Position numbers and translations under genes: made by a program. DNA of 64,000 nt from assembly GCF_027595985.1 (NCBI RefSeq), contig NC_073312.1, positions 12,219,995-12,283,994 on the forward strand, read 5' to 3'. This DNA comes from Sorex araneus (taxonomy: Eukaryota > Chordata > Mammalia > Eulipotyphla > Soricidae). Below the pieces are notes generated by a model. The model did no database searches, was not told the origin of the DNA, and saw only the letters and a list, made by a program, of their open reading frames with translations. Every line of letters begins with the position of its first letter. Within the stretch, counting starts at the first letter, position 1. Below are positions 10,560 through 22,005 of the stretch, one piece after another.

Positions 10560-10730
10560 CTAGTCCAGTGGTTACTGGAGGCAAGGGCTCTGGGTGGGTG
10601 GAGGGCAAAGGGGAAACTTTGGCAGTGGGAGGGCATCAGAACTCTGGTGGTACAAAGGATCTTATACAAACACGGAAGTGATAGCCTGAAATTCTATAAT
10701 ATTGTGGAATAATAATGAATCGATAAAGAG
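10560..10730 (+). mobile_element. L1 3' UTR fragment
   Basis: AGTGGTTACTGGAGGCAAGG, GGCATCAGAACTCTGGTGGT and a TTCTATAATATTGTGGAATA end resemble the L1 3' UTR type (G-rich, 'CACTGGTGG' motif), weakly. Confidence 0.45.
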
Positions 10731-10837
10731 CAGGGCAAAAATCTTTAAAATGCTTGACTGAAGATCACGGTTAGGCATCCATTAATTGAGGGTCTGCTGT
10801 TATTTCCTCAATAACTCTGAGGTTAATATAACACCCC

Positions 10838-10862
10838 CCAACACACACACACACACACACAC
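10838..10862. repeat. (CA)n, short
   Basis: About 11 CA units. Confidence 0.85.
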
Positions 10863-10864
10863 CC

Positions 10865-10940
10865 CTTTGAAACTGAGACTCAAACCCAAGGCTACGTAGA
10901 AGTGAGGCGCGTGGTCTACCACTGAGCCACATCCCTGGCC
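10865..10940 (-). repeat. Older tRNA-like SINE
   Basis: ACTCAAACCCAAGGCTACG and GTGGTCTACCACTGAGCCAC show the reverse tRNA-Ala/ID-like pattern. Confidence 0.55.
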
Positions 10941-10949
10941 TCAAAATCT

Positions 10950-11660
10950 ATTTTTTTAAAGACAGAAGATAAATCAGTGACTTTTCATTATGGCGCTTGA
11001 ATAGTCAAGCAAGCCATTGAGCCACATATAAACACAAACTGGACAAGTGAAGACACCATGCACAGGGGAAGGCGGGTCTCCCTGAGGGAGCGCCCAGCCT
11101 TAAGGCTGCAGGCCGCCCTACCCAAAACCAGGAACTGCCTCTCGCTAAATTAAGACAACACTCAACACCAGCCCTAAACTCAGGGAAGTCTACAATAACT
11201 CACCACGGATGACATAGTAAAGTAGGTGAACTGACTGTTCAAAACTGCAACTGCTGAATTAAAAATAGCAGAGGCACTGTGAGAGTTGCTAGGAAACCAT
11301 TTCATTTATCTACCCTTTCCCAAAGTGGTGAAAGAAAGAATAGTAGGAAAATTATGGTGGGCCCGGCAAGCTCTGTTTTACTGCCAGACAAACAGCTTTC
11401 TCCCTGTCACGTATTTTTTTTTTTTTTAATATACTACAAAGGCAGAGGCTCACAATCAGTTTCAAAGAACTAAGTCTGGCACATTTAATTTCAACGGCTG
11501 AGAAGTGACTCTAAACACACAGAGATCAGGGAAGCCCAACAGGACGGCGGTTCAGCACTGAGCAGAAGAGAACCCGGAACCCGAAATCCACTTACACGCA
11601 CCCTTTGGTGGGGGCGGGAACGAGGGGCTATTTGGGAAAATGCTGAACATTTCAAATAGT
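10950..11660. other. TRUB1 intron 4, unique stretch
   Basis: No repeat or gene recognised. A poly-T of 13 lies near 11416. Confidence 0.45.
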
Positions 11661-11666
11661 GATTTT

Positions 11667-11815
11667 AGGGGCTGCAGTTACAGTACAGCAGGTGGGCATT
11701 TGCCTTGTACGCAGCTGACCTGTGTTCGGTCCCCAGTACCCCCTATGGTCCCCACGAGCGTCACCAGGAGTGAGCCCCAAGTATTGGACGGGTGTGGTCC
11801 AAAGAAGAAAGAAAC
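11667..11815 (+). mobile_element. SINE-A, moderately diverged
   Basis: AGGGGCTGCAGTTACAGTAC AGCAGG head, TTCGGTCCCCAGTACC B box, and a GTGTGGTCCAAAGAAGAAAG end. Confidence 0.82.
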
Positions 11816-12424
11816 GACAACAGAATACTCTGATTTTGTAAAAAAAGAAAACACGCTTGCTTGCTTGCTTGCTTTTTTAGGAGGGGTGGGAGGTGGGGGG
11901 GGGAAATGAGGGTCCTCTCAGGCAGTGCCAGGGGCCACTTCACAGGGCCCCTCCCACGGTGACCCGCTGGCAGCCCCACAGCTGATCAATGCCCGGCCCG
12001 ATGGTGAGGCCCCGGTGAAGGGGAAAGCTCGGGCCACCCCCGTAGTTCTTGGGGAGTCAGTGGTGCTTGGGAGCAAAGCAGGGTCAGGCAAATGCAAAAT
12101 GCACATCCCTAGCCCCTGCGCTCTCCTCCGCCCCCCCCCACCCCGACTCCTTGTCAATAAACCCATGCCAAAGAAGCACCAATGTCTAAACTTGCAAACC
12201 CAAGAAAATAGACTGAAAAGTAAAATCACTGGAAATGGGCAGTAAAGAATTTCTTTAGAAAGTGTCGATTCCCGGGGCGAGGAGACAGCAGCCCCCCCCC
12301 CCACACCGTTCACTCCCTGACAGCACCCACTCCCCCGAGCGCCTCTGCGCCTCCCCCAGGCGCCCCAAGCACGGCTAGTGTGGACGTGGAACCTGGGCCC
12401 CAAATATTCTCAGTTCCCCGTTCT

Positions 12425-12590
12425 TATTCTCTCTCTTTCTCTGTCTCTCTCTCTCCCCTCCCTCCCCTTTCCTTCTCCTCCCTCTCCCTCTCTCCCTCTC
12501 CCGCTCCCTCTCTCCCTCTCCCTTTCCCTCTCCCCCTCCCCCCTCTCTTTCTCCCCCTCCCTCCCTCCCTCCCTCTCTCTCTCTCAAAAG
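12425..12590. repeat. CT-rich low-complexity tract
   Basis: About 165 bp of C and T on the plus strand (CTCT and CCCT mixtures), lying 30 bp beyond the exon 4 donor side of TRUB1. On the transcribed sense strand it is purine-rich, unlike most other long tracts in this window. Confidence 0.92.
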
Positions 12591-12621
12591 AAAAGACAAC
12601 TGTACTGAGTGCGCTTCATAC

Positions 12622-12703
12622 CGTAGGGCTTTTCTTCTGTCACTCTGCCCGTGGAGTCCAGCGTGTCCGTGGCCTTGCCGAGCTCCCCAATGGCAATATA
12701 CCT
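12622..12703 (-). CDS. TRUB1: TRUB1 exon 4
   Basis: Minus-strand exon after CTTCCTCCAG and before GTATGA. It encodes residues 141-167 plus one base. With Lys140 from exon 3 it forms the TruB motif K-R-Y followed by [15 protein letters not shown]. Tyr142 corresponds to the conserved active-site Tyr of the family, and the T-D-T-x-D-x-x-G stretch is a hallmark of TruB catalytic domains. It is 82 nt, continuing in phase to the Asp codon completed in exon 5. Confidence 0.97.
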
Positions 12704-12939
12704 CTGGAGGAAGACACAAGTGGAAGAGGAGGCCATAAGAAAAGCTCTCGTGTAGGGCTCGAAGGTCACGCCGAATTTTACTAATACCTGGCACATCCTG
12801 ATACATCTTACAAGCAAATATAATAGACCACAATTGTATATGAATTGATAAAATACACCTGCGTGTAAGAAGGAGTCATTAGCTTTCCACTCCAGTCAAA
12901 ATGTCATAAAGAGTCCAATGTCACTTAGGACTCAAAAAC

Positions 12940-13115
12940 AAATAGGGGGCGGATGGTGGGGTATAAGCCCCACCCTGCTGCACTCAGAGGTACTCCTGGC
13001 TCTGTGCTCAGCAGTGACTCCCAGCAGTACTTGGGGAAGCATACGTGGTGCTGGGGATTAGCACCAGCGCTGGCCACGTGCAAGGCAAGCCCCTTGCCTC
13101 CTGTACTAGCCCCCC
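12940..13115 (-). mobile_element. SINE-A, diverged
   Basis: Reverse order: GCACTCAGAGGTACTCCTGG CTCTG..., GTGCTGGGGATTAGCACCAG and GCCTCCTGTACTAGCCCCC. Confidence 0.75.
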
Positions 13116-13339
13116 CGGTTCTATTATTCCAATTTTTAAAACCAGTTTTGATTTTGAAGGAAAAGTGTCAAACCTCTGGGTACAAAGAATGGCCTAACAG
13201 GTCACTAGATGACCATCCTAAGATTCAACAACTTTCCATAGACATCACTTAATTTCTAAATAAATGCACTACTTTTTAATGCACCACCTTTGTCCTTGAA
13301 TGAAATCTTTTACTTTGTCTAATTAGCTAACTTATTTCT

Positions 13340-13490
13340 TTTGGTCTGGGGGCCTCCCGGTGGTGTTCAGAGCCTCGTCTGCCGGCTCTGTGCTCAGGGA
13401 TCGCGCCTGGTAGACTAGATGTAGTGCTGGGGATCAAACTTTGGGTTGACTCTGTAGAGAAGCACTTTACCCACTGCACTAAGACTAATT
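13340..13490 (-). mobile_element. SINE-A, diverged
   Basis: GGCTCTGTGCTCAGGGATCG, GTGCTGGGGATCAAACTTTG and CCCACTGCACTAAGAC in reverse SINE-A order. Confidence 0.68.
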
Positions 13491-13599
13491 TTAGTAGCTT
13501 GATTATGCGCTTAAACAAAAGGGAAATGTAGCGTGAGTACTGCTCATTCAGTAAAGCACAGCAAAAATAGTACAGCAAAGGTCAAATACTATGACAGGG

Positions 13600-13755
13600 T
13601 TTTCTTTATTTTGGGGGGAAGGGTATGGGAGGGTGCTATGGGCCACACCCAGCTGTGCTCAGGGATCACTCCAGGCGGGGCTCGGGGAAACAGACAGGGT
13701 ACCATGGAGGCAAGGCAAACACCCTCCCTGCTGTATTATCGCTCCGGCCCCAGAT
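13600..13755 (-). mobile_element. SINE-A, internally shortened
   Basis: GGGCCACACCCAGCTGTGCTC AGGGATCACTC at the left and CAAACACCCTCCCTGCTGTA TTATCGCTCC at the right. The middle around the B box is lost. Confidence 0.75.
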
Positions 13756-14339
13756 GTATTTTATTATTAAAGGGAAACTACTACTTCTTGAGCTTTCTCA
13801 AGGGGAAAAAGCCATTTCCAAGAACTGATCGTTATTCACAATAATTAGCCCAGTCTTAGCCAAGAAGTGGTTGTTTGTTTTACTTTTCATCTCAGGACAT
13901 ATTCATACTCGATTGTTTATAGCCCTCTCTTAATCAAATTCCACTTCCCCCTCCCACCTCAGATGGACCACGTGCTGACTGTGGACCTAGGCTTGGGGAA
14001 ACACATGGCACACAGATGCCTGAGCACACAACCATCATGCTTCGGAAGCGCACAGGGGTCTCTGATTCAAGTGCCACAGGAGACACGGAGAAAGCTTCAG
14101 TTAAAATTTCCACTGTTTGTGGCTACAGGAGCAATTTGTAAAAGAGGAACCTCAAAGTTTATGACAATGGTGAAGGAACCAAAGACAAATACCCAGAAAA
14201 TGTTTAAAATTCAAGCTGCCCGAGATCCACCAACGTGCCACCTGCGGGAATCAACCTTTCATTCTCGAGGCGCTTCCTTTTACAAATACACAATACGGGA
14301 GGAAGTGCTGTCAGGCATGAACTCATTTACTTTATTGTT

Positions 14340-14515
14340 TTGCTGTTATTTGTTGTTTTTGAGTCGAATCTGGTGGTGCTCAAGAGTTACTGCTGCTCTA
14401 TACTTAGGAGTTCCTCCTGGCAGTGCTTAGAGGACCATACTGGGTGCCAGGGATCGAACCCAGGTCAGCCATGTTCAAGGCAAGCGCCCTACATCTCCCC
14501 AACCCCCTTAACCCA
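14340..14515 (-). mobile_element. SINE-A, moderately diverged
   Basis: The B box is intact in reverse (GGATCGAAC at 14451-14459, sense GTTCGATCC in the TRUB1 transcript). The body reads GGAGTTCCTCCTGGCAGTGC and AGAGGACCATACTGGG. Confidence 0.82.
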
Positions 14516-14552
14516 TTAAGAACAGCAACAACAAAACCAAAAACCCGGAACT

Positions 14553-14750
14553 CACTGGGGAGTGAGATCAGAGGAGTGGGTGGAGCACGGCCCTGTCACG
14601 TGGGAGGCCCTGAGTCTGTTCTGGCACCCCATGCCCCCCCCCCCCGCCCCGAACTGCTGCGTGCATAGCTAGGGTCGCTGCCAAGCACCATCGGAAGTAA
14701 TCCTGGTGACCCCAGCACCTCGGAACTGAAGAGCAATATCAGCGGGCCAA
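14553..14750 (+). repeat. Old SINE-A-like copy
   Basis: GAGCACGGCCCTGTCACGTG, then a C-run and GGAAGTAATCCTGGTGACCC. Degraded head and body. Confidence 0.4.
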
Positions 14751-16509
14751 GCACCACACAGTAGGAGTGCCCACAGAATGATACACCTGCAGGAGCTATT
14801 CCTGTGAGCTGGATTCCTCACAGCCCCTCACATCTCTCGCTAGGGTTTCCGACCCCCAGATTCTGTCCGACCCGGCCGGGTCTGTGCTCCCACCACGTCC
14901 GAGTGCAGGCTGAATTCTTTTCCGGGGGACGTATGCCCTCACCTGGCAGTTTCAGAGTCCGTGGTTTCAGAGCCTGTGCAAACACGGGAGAGTTACCGGG
15001 CAACCTTGGCATACATCTCATGACACGGGCACTCTCTGTACACACTGAGTGCTGGAAAGGGAAAATGTTCCTAACACACAAGCACACAGTCCGGGAGCCC
15101 TGAGCCAGGGTCCCCTTGCAGGGCAGCCAAGTGGGCTGGCAAACAAAGAGACAAATGTCAGGAACAGTTCTGAGGTCCGCAGACCCCCTAACGCCCTCAG
15201 CGGGGCATCAATTACTCTCTGTGGATCGCTGGTCTCAGTGAGAACTGTTTTCTGCCCTTCCCTTGTCCCGGTTAATAGTATCTTTCAAGTCTATTCAGCG
15301 ATCCACAAAGTGTTGAAAACAAAAACCTGCCCAGACGGCTTAATTTCTGGCTGGAAACAAAAACCTCACCACCAAGAGAGGAGGGAAGAAAATGGCTACG
15401 ACCGTATCCTCTGGGGTTTGAAGCAATTATTTTCATTGATCTCAACTCTACACACAAACAGGGTTTTCAGATTGTTTCTCCTCCGAAATGTCCAGGAACT
15501 ATAAGTGCTATTAATGTATTCATCACAAAACAATTCCGCAGTGACAAAACAAAACAAAAACGGTCCTGTGGCCTAGTTCAAGAAGTTCACGGTGAGCTGC
15601 ACGCTCTCTGGAACCGCCCTACTCACTCATCTGTTGGAGGAGACAAAAGGTACCTGTCCAAACACTCCCTCCGCTCACAGGTACACAGGAACCTGTATCA
15701 CACCACTCCACCTAGATGCCGGCAGTGGGGGAAGGCAGGGGAAGCAGCACTCCATCTGGAGAAGCGCTCATTTGTCTTTATATAGCAAACACTAATTCAT
15801 AACAGAGCATCGGCCCTCCCATCCGCTCTTCCGGTTTCTAAACATACATGAGAAACTAAACGAGCACTGGAGAAAGCCCATAAAGACAAGCCTCCAAACC
15901 TCAGCGCCGCCTGTTATTTCAAAGTCCATCTGCCGTCCAGCTTCTGCAGAATGACTGGCACAAAGGAAGTGTGATGTGAAGAAAATCGTGTCGGAACTTA
16001 CACATCTGGGTCCTTCCTTTAGAGAACCCACAAACCCACGCTCGGGTTTAGTCACCAAAGGGCTACGCCAGCCTGGCCTCTCTCAGAACCACTTTGCCTA
16101 AGTTGTCATTTAGGAAGTTCCACTTCTGCATCTGTTGTAAAAATCTGAATTCCTTACCAGCAGGTTCTGTTTTCCTTTTTAACTTTAATTCCCAGAGAGT
16201 CTGTGCGTGCCCTTTCTCTCTGACCAGCACTGGTTTTGCCTAGGTCACCAGGACTCACAAGCAGGAGTGACAGAAATGGAATTCACCATCAAGATTTCCA
16301 ACAGAGCTTGCTTGAAATAGACAAGTATCCAGTATCAAGAGAACATGGAGCTAGAGAGACCAACAGGCCTGGAACTACAGAGAGTGGCTTGGGGATATGT
16401 GAAATATTTGAAAGTGGCAACAGTAACATTTACCAAGCAATTTCTGTGTATAAGATCATGATCACAAAATCCTGTTGATCATGGAGTCTCAGTCTCAGTA
16501 ACCTCTACA
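14751..16509. other. TRUB1 intron 3, unique stretch with a 12-bp inverted repeat
   Basis: No repeats or gene recognised in about 1.75 kb, an unusually long repeat-free tract for this intron. A perfect inverted repeat TGTGGATCGCTG (15220-15231) / CAGCGATCCACA (15296-15307) could form a 12-bp stem with a 64-nt loop. A 151-codon open frame at 15049-15504 (+) resembles nothing I know. Confidence 0.5.
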
Positions 16510-16715
16510 TTCGTCCTATCCCTGAGATTATAGAAGCCTCTCTCTTCTCAGCCTTCCCAATGATGCAGCATTGGAGGCTCTTTCAGGGTCAGGGGAATGA
16601 GATTCAGCTGGTTACTGGCTTTGACATATAGATACACCATGGGAAGCTTGCAAGGCTGTCCCATGCGGGCAGGAAGCTCGCAGTAGCTTGCGAGTTTCTC
16701 CCAGTGGGAGAAGTA
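16510..16715 (-). mobile_element. SINE-B, long form
   Basis: Contains the extra long-form segment in reverse (CCTGAGATTATAGAAGCCTC TCTC, GGAGGCTCTTTCAGGGTCAG GGGAATGAG), then GGAAGCTTGCAAGGCTG and a degraded head side. The 3' GTTACTGGTGCC part is missing. Confidence 0.75.
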
Positions 16716-17059
16716 GGTTATAAGATATTGCTTCTGGGAGCTTGCTTTTAAGTCTCTGGATGTTGGCCGTTGATGGGATTACACACACCTGGGTACCTTC
16801 ATGCGTGAGGCCTGTCCGAACGTGTGGAGAGGGGCCTGAGCATGGCTTTGACTAGGTTCTGGTGGTCTTTGGCTGCCGGGAGCTCTGCTCGGGGCAGGGA
16901 GGGAAGCTGAGAGAGTCTCTTGCCCATACGCCTGGCTGTCTTCCCCAGGGTCCCTCGGAGGGGATGGGCTCCAGCTTCCCTTCCCTCCCTGTGTATAAGA
17001 TATGGTACATAAAATCTTTAAGTAGATTGTTTACTAACCAATTAATTCATTTGATTGAT

Positions 17060-17218
17060 TGGGGGCAGGGTTGGGGCCACATCTGGTATCACCCAGGAGT
17101 CACTGCTAGCTTTGGACTCAGAATGGCCCCTGAAAGTGCTCGGGAAGCACATGTCATACTGGGATTTGAACCTGGGTCAAGGCGAGTGTCTAACCCCTGG
17201 ACTATCTCTCTGTCCCCT
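17060..17218 (-). mobile_element. SINE-A, diverged
   Basis: GGGGCCACATCTGGTATCAC, GATTTGAACCTGGGTCAAGG and GGACTATCTCTCTGTCCCC. Confidence 0.78.
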
Positions 17219-17239
17219 ATCCTGTTTCCTTTTATTTGC

Positions 17240-17415
17240 TTTTTTGTTTGTTTTTGGGCCACACCGGGCAGTGCTCAGGGCTGAATCCTGGCTCTGCACT
17301 CAGGGATCACTCCTGACAGGGCTCAGGGGACCATATGGGGCACCAGGAATGGAACCCAGGTCGGCCACAAGCAAGCCAGCACCCTACCACTGTACTATCC
17401 CTCTGGTCCCAATTT
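17240..17415 (-). mobile_element. SINE-A, full length
   Basis: Poly-T side TTTTTTGTTTGTTTTTGGGC, body CTCTGCACTCAGGGATCACT, head CTGTACTATCCCTCTGGTCCC. Follows another minus copy directly. Confidence 0.85.
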
Positions 17416-17419
17416 TTAA

Positions 17420-17900
17420 TTTTTGTCATTCCCCCCCCCACTTTGTTTAAACCCCATGGTTTACAGTTATTCATGATGATTTGATACAGGCCTTCAATAT
17501 TCCAACCCCAATCCCACCACCACTATCACCTTCCCTCCACCACCAACCGCCTCCACTTTCCCGACCACCACTCAAGCCTGCCCCTGTAGCAGGCCCACAA
17601 TGACTTATGTCATATTGCTTATTGCCACTGAATGACTTATGAAATGAGCAAAAAGTATTTGTGTAGAAACTGTTGCATCTCACCGTGCTGGGATGCTAAA
17701 TCCTCGTCTGAGGGTTCACTAAGCTGCTGTTGCCAGTTAAGCCTTCTGTGTTTGTTTCTGTTAGTGGAGATAGGTTGGTTTCTACATTGCACCCCATCCA
17801 CTCTGGTGTGCTACCACTGTGCGACAAACATGTCAATGTTTGTCCGACTCTGGAGATGTCCAGAATATCCCGAATATTTACCTGGCCAGTCCAGCCAGAG
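17420..17900 (-). mobile_element. L1 3' end, reverse
   Basis: The plus strand shows ATTCCAACCCCAATCCCACCA CCA..., CCACTGTGCGACAAACATG and CCAGAATATCCCGAATATTT, the reverse of the L1 3' UTR type that recurs near 35.4, 41.9 and 62.5 kb. The right border is approximate. Confidence 0.65.
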
Positions 17901-18119
17901 GCTTGGCAGCAGCTCTAGGCTGTGGGCGTGGCCACCAGGGCTTCCAGAAATACAGGGAGGGGGTTGGTGTTGCCCATGCCAACTTCAAAAAGGCCTGGAC
18001 TTTTCAGGCAAAAAACCCCTGTGTACCTAAAATTTCGAACAGATTAGGTTCTCTGTGGAGCTCAGGCCTGAGGCTGTGGAGTCTGGCTGAAGGCCAGGCA
18101 TTAAACGGATTTTTAAATA

Positions 18120-18327
18120 CAAAGCATCTATTTTCTTTTCTTTTGTTTTCAAATTTGGGGCCATCCAGGTCTGGTCAGGCCTCATTCCTAATTCTGTGCT
18201 CCCGATCACTCGTGGTAGTGCTCGAGGAGCCCCAGGGGGTGCTGGGGGACCGAATCTGGGTCAGCCGGGTGCGAGCAAGCGCCTCACCCCCTGGACCACT
18301 GCTCCAGCCCGCAAAGCATCTATTTTC
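18120..18327 (-). mobile_element. SINE-A with 16-bp target duplication
   Basis: Element 18136-18311, flanked by perfect CAAAGCATCTATTTTC at 18120-18135 and 18312-18327. The body is fairly diverged (GGGGCCATCCAGGTCTGGTC, GCTGGGGGACCGAATCTGGG) even though the duplication is perfect. Confidence 0.88.
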
Positions 18328-19850
18328 AAGAAGAAAATTGTCTTGAGAGAAAAAAATGATGGTTGACAAAACACAGTTCCCTCTGATACTGGTGAAGAGA
18401 CACAGAGACGGGCCCGTGGCTTTCATCTTCTTCCATCCGAGAGAAGGAATGCAGGGGAGAAGTGGGGGTGCTCTGAAGAGCACTTCATCTTCCTGGGATG
18501 AAAACAAAATAGTTCATCAAGGCAAGAAAAAAACACTCTGGGCCTAACATTGAGGGTCACCACCCATTCCCAGTGGTAGTATGAAGTGCATCACGTTGAA
18601 AGGAGTCCGCGGATGTTTCCCGTGCAGCAGGAAAGAGTGTTTGGCCGCACTCTTGTCTCCCTTTGGGACTGGGTCAGTGTTTCCCCAGGTGGGAGATCTA
18701 GGGGTGGGGGGTGCTGGCACAGGGGGGTGGGAGGGGCAGTAATCACTGGCTTACCATGACCCTCCCCCCTGCCAGGCCAAACTACACTCTTCAAAATGAA
18801 AAAAACTAAAATTAAATGCCGCCCCCCGCTGTTGCACCTAAAGCAACTACTGGCCCCCCCCGTACTAATACCTTCCCTTTTTTTTTTTTTTAAATCACAG
18901 AGCAAGCCAGATGGAATTTATTTTTCATTTACCTAAAACATTACTATACTTTCCAACTCAAAGACAAGGGGTTTTATGCCAAGTGATTACTAAAATGGGA
19001 CATCAGAGGGAACATGCTCTCCGGGGTTTTTAATTTCTCAAAAAGGCTTACTTAGACCGCTGCCACTCAAAACTGTGATTCTAGGGCCAGTGTCCCTGAG
19101 GAGAGAAGCTCAGGAAATACGGGCGTTTAGAAATCCATTTAGCAATGCAACATTCCATTGAAAAATACCACTGAAATGATGATATTTTATGAAAGTTCTC
19201 AGTTTGCAATGAACAAGGAAAGGTTCCAGGCCTTAGTCCACAATTTCCAAAAAAGAAACAATTTAGAGGGGGGGGGGGTGGAAAATCACTTTACCAGCTA
19301 GTGCCATCCCATTAAAAGCCAGGGTTTCAAAGAGAAAACGCCTAGTCCAGGAAGGAGCTGAAAGTCCGCCCTATCTCGGAGCATATTAATCTGCCCTCCA
19401 CGGGCCTTCGAAACCCCGGCCCGAGCTGAGCTGCTGATTGGAATACAAAGGCCATGATCTCGCTCAGAGTTCAGGGAGATCCTAGAGGGGCCCCAATTAT
19501 CTTTTCTAGGGAAAACCCTGAGGGTCCCGAGAGGTCAACTTCAACATCTTCACAGCAGTTTCATGCACGACCCTTTGCTATTTTGTGGGGGTTACTCACA
19601 GCCTATAGTAACCCAAACATTTCCGCCCGTTCTGGCCTTGGCCAAACTGTTCCTCTCCTCCCACCAGCCAGGGTCTCGGAAAGTGCTCTGGAGCCGAGAC
19701 AGGGTCACTGTCACGCACCAAGGACGCGACTCCAAGAAGCCCCACTCTTGCTGCAGCAAACATTTTGCGATCGTTGAGCAGCACCTGTCCTCCGAAAAAA
19801 TGTAAGGTTTACAAGCGGTGCTATGGAAATGTTAGGTTTTCCTTCTCACT
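18328..19850. other. TRUB1 intron 3, unique stretch
   Basis: No clear gene or repeat. GC-rich around 19380-19700. Short homopolymer runs occur near 18880 and 19267. Confidence 0.45.
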
Positions 19851-19854
19851 GGAT

Positions 19855-20185
19855 TTACACACCCTGGTTTACAAAGCTGTTCGTGGTGCCATGGTGACAG
19901 CATGAACGGGTTTTGGATGTTCCGACACCACCTGAACGAATCCCGAACCTTCCCTCCACCCCTGGTCCCATTTCCCCAACCGCCCACCGCCAGCCCTGTT
20001 AGCAGGCACGTAATTTGTTTTCAACAGCTAAAGGAATTATAAAAATACTTGTGCAAAATGAAATTTCTGAAAATTGTTCTATCTCACCCCAGGGCTGTCT
20101 TTGTCTGAGGATTTACTAAGTTATTTGTCACTAGGTGAGCATCTGCAATCTAAGTTCTAATTCCCCTTTCATCTAAGAAAGGATC
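19855..20185 (-). mobile_element. L1 3' UTR, reverse
   Basis: TTTACAAAGCTGTTCGTGGT at the left, CCCCAACCGCCCACCGCCAG and TTAGCAGGCACGTAATTTG parallel the 17.42-kb copy (CATGGTTTACAGTTATTCAT, CCTGTAGCAGGCCCACAATG). Diverged. Confidence 0.55.
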
Positions 20186-20224
20186 TTACTGAAAAGAAAA
20201 AAAAAAAACTTTAATTTTAAAAAA

Positions 20225-20340
20225 TCAGGGACTGGATTCCTGGTACCCCACATGGTTGCTGGAGCCCACCAAAAAGTGCTTTCTGAGTCCATAGCTAAGA
20301 CTAAGCTCTGAGCACTGCTGGATGTGGGCCAAAAACCAAA
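20225..20340 (+). mobile_element. SINE-A, 5' truncated
   Basis: Starts at CAGGGACTGGATTCCTGGTA CC and ends GCTGGATGTGGGCCAAAAACC. Confidence 0.6.
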
Positions 20341-20349
20341 TAAACAAAA

Positions 20350-20515
20350 ATGAGATAGTATAGTGAATAAGGCAATTCTTGCAGGCAGCTAACCTGGCTT
20401 TGATCTCCTGTATTTCCTATGGTCCCTTGAGCACCTCCAGGAGTGATCCCCGAGCACAAAGCCAGGAGTAGGCCCTGAGCACTGCCGGGTGTGGCCCCAA
20501 AACCAAGAAATATAA
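20350..20515 (+). mobile_element. SINE-A, head slightly truncated
   Basis: AGATAGTATAGTGAATAAGG CAATTC, CACAAAGCCAGGAGTAGGCC and GGGTGTGGCCCCAAAACC. Confidence 0.78.
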
Positions 20516-20569
20516 GTACAATCGTGGACACTGTAGAGATTTTGCTCCGATAAGTTACTTTCAATTAAG

Positions 20570-21270
20570 AATCGCTAATTTACTGTTTTCAATAGCCAGA
20601 ATCTGGAAAAAACCCCGAGTGCCCTAGAACAGATGACTGGTTGAAGAAACTTTGGTACATCTATACAATGGAATACTATGCAGCTGTTAGAAAAAATGAG
20701 GTCATGAAGTTTGCATATAAGTGGATCAGCATGGAAAAGTATCATGCTAAGTGAAATGAGCCAGAAAGAGAGAGACAGACATAGAAAGATTGCACTCATC
20801 TGTGGAATATAGAATAACAGAGTTGGAGACTAACACCCAAGAATAGTAGAAATAAGTACCAGGAGGTTGACTCCATGGCTTGAAAGCTGGCCTCACATTC
20901 TGGGGAGAGGGCAACTTAGATAGAGAAGGGAACACCAAGTAAAATGTGGTCGGAGGCCATGCGGGGGAAGGGTGATGCATGCTGAATGTAGACTAGAGAC
21001 TGAACACAATGGCCACTCAACACCTTTATTGCAAACCACAACATCTAATTAGAGAGAGAGAACAAAAGGGAATATACTGCCACAGTGGCAGGGTGGGGTG
21101 GGGGGAGATGGGATTGGGGAGGGTGGGAGGGATGCTGGGTTTATTTGTGGTGGAGAATGGGCACTGGTGAAGGGATGGGTTCTCGAACTTTGTATGAGGG
21201 AAACATGAGCACAAAAATGTATAAATCTGTAACTGTACCCTCATGGTGATTCACTTATTAAAAAATAAAA
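20570..21270 (+). mobile_element. L1 LINE 3' end with 3' UTR
   Basis: Classic L1 3' text: CTATACAATGGAATACTATG, AAATGAGCCAGAAAGAGAGA, then the 3' UTR with GGTGGAGAATGGGCACTGGT and a (AAAT)-rich tail. It starts mid-element, as in 5' truncation. It lies about 200 bp from TRUB1 exon 3, on the antisense strand of the gene. Confidence 0.9.
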
Positions 21271-21467
21271 AATAATTAAAAAAAGAATCACTGATTTATA
21301 ATCTCAGTACTCTGAATGTCAGATTATGATTGTGAACACTGTAAAATACTCAGGAATGATTGCCATTCGTGCATTTAACAGTTTATATTTTAAATGATAC
21401 AACTGAACACAGGTCATTAAGAAATACACAAGCAAAGACGAAAACAAAACTAATCCACGAGTCTTAC

Positions 21468-21523
21468 CTTGGACCCTGACAACATACTGGTCAACATTTT
21501 TGTTCCCCTTCCAATTCCAACCA
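21468..21523 (-). CDS. TRUB1: TRUB1 exon 3
   Basis: A 56-nt exon after TTGATTTGTAG and before GTAAGAC. It encodes residues 122-140: V-V-G-I-G-R-G-T-K-M-L-T-S-M-L-S-G-S-K, ending in phase 0. It is the segment between the catalytic G-T-L-D motif (exon 2) and the active-site Tyr motif (exon 4). I recall Ser where Arg127 stands here in the human protein. That is one codon (AGG) and could be a lineage difference. Small, but unambiguous by phase and position. Confidence 0.95.
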
Positions 21524-21799
21524 CTACAAATCAAAGAAAGAAAAATTATGACACTCTGGTCTAAAAAATTAGGTTTCCAAAACATCCACATATTTTTGGT
21601 TTTCATTTCCTTGCACATGTAATACAAAGCTGGAAGGAGTATATAGTTAGGACTTACTTCTCCAGTCAGAACTTCATGTAACTAAGAAATTCATCCATCA
21701 TATAACTAAGGAAATCTTAAAAGGAGATGGGAGAAAAACATTTTTTTTCTCCCATCTCAAAGTGTTAAATATGGAAAGAGTTTTTTCTGTTTGTATAGT

Positions 21800-22005
21800 T
21801 GGGGTTTTTGTTGTTGTTGTTTGCTTGTTTTAGGGCCACACCCAGCAATGTTCAGGGGTAACTCCTGACTGCACTCAGGATTTACTTCTGGCAGTGCTTG
21901 GGCAAAGCCCACATGGGAGGCTGAGGCGACATCTGGTTGGCAGCATGCCAGGCAAGCACCCCCGCCCCCCCACCCCACCCCAACTGTACTGTATCTCCAG
22001 CCCCA
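21800..22005 (-). mobile_element. SINE-A, diverged
   Basis: (GTT)n poly-T side, GGGCCACACCCAGCAATGTT, GGCAAGCACCC followed by a C-run, and CTGTACTGTATCTCCAGCCCC. Confidence 0.8.

Noticed and set aside
13867..14430. 187-codon plus frame in TRUB1 intron 3
   Set aside because: Its end is SINE-derived, and the rest resembles no family.
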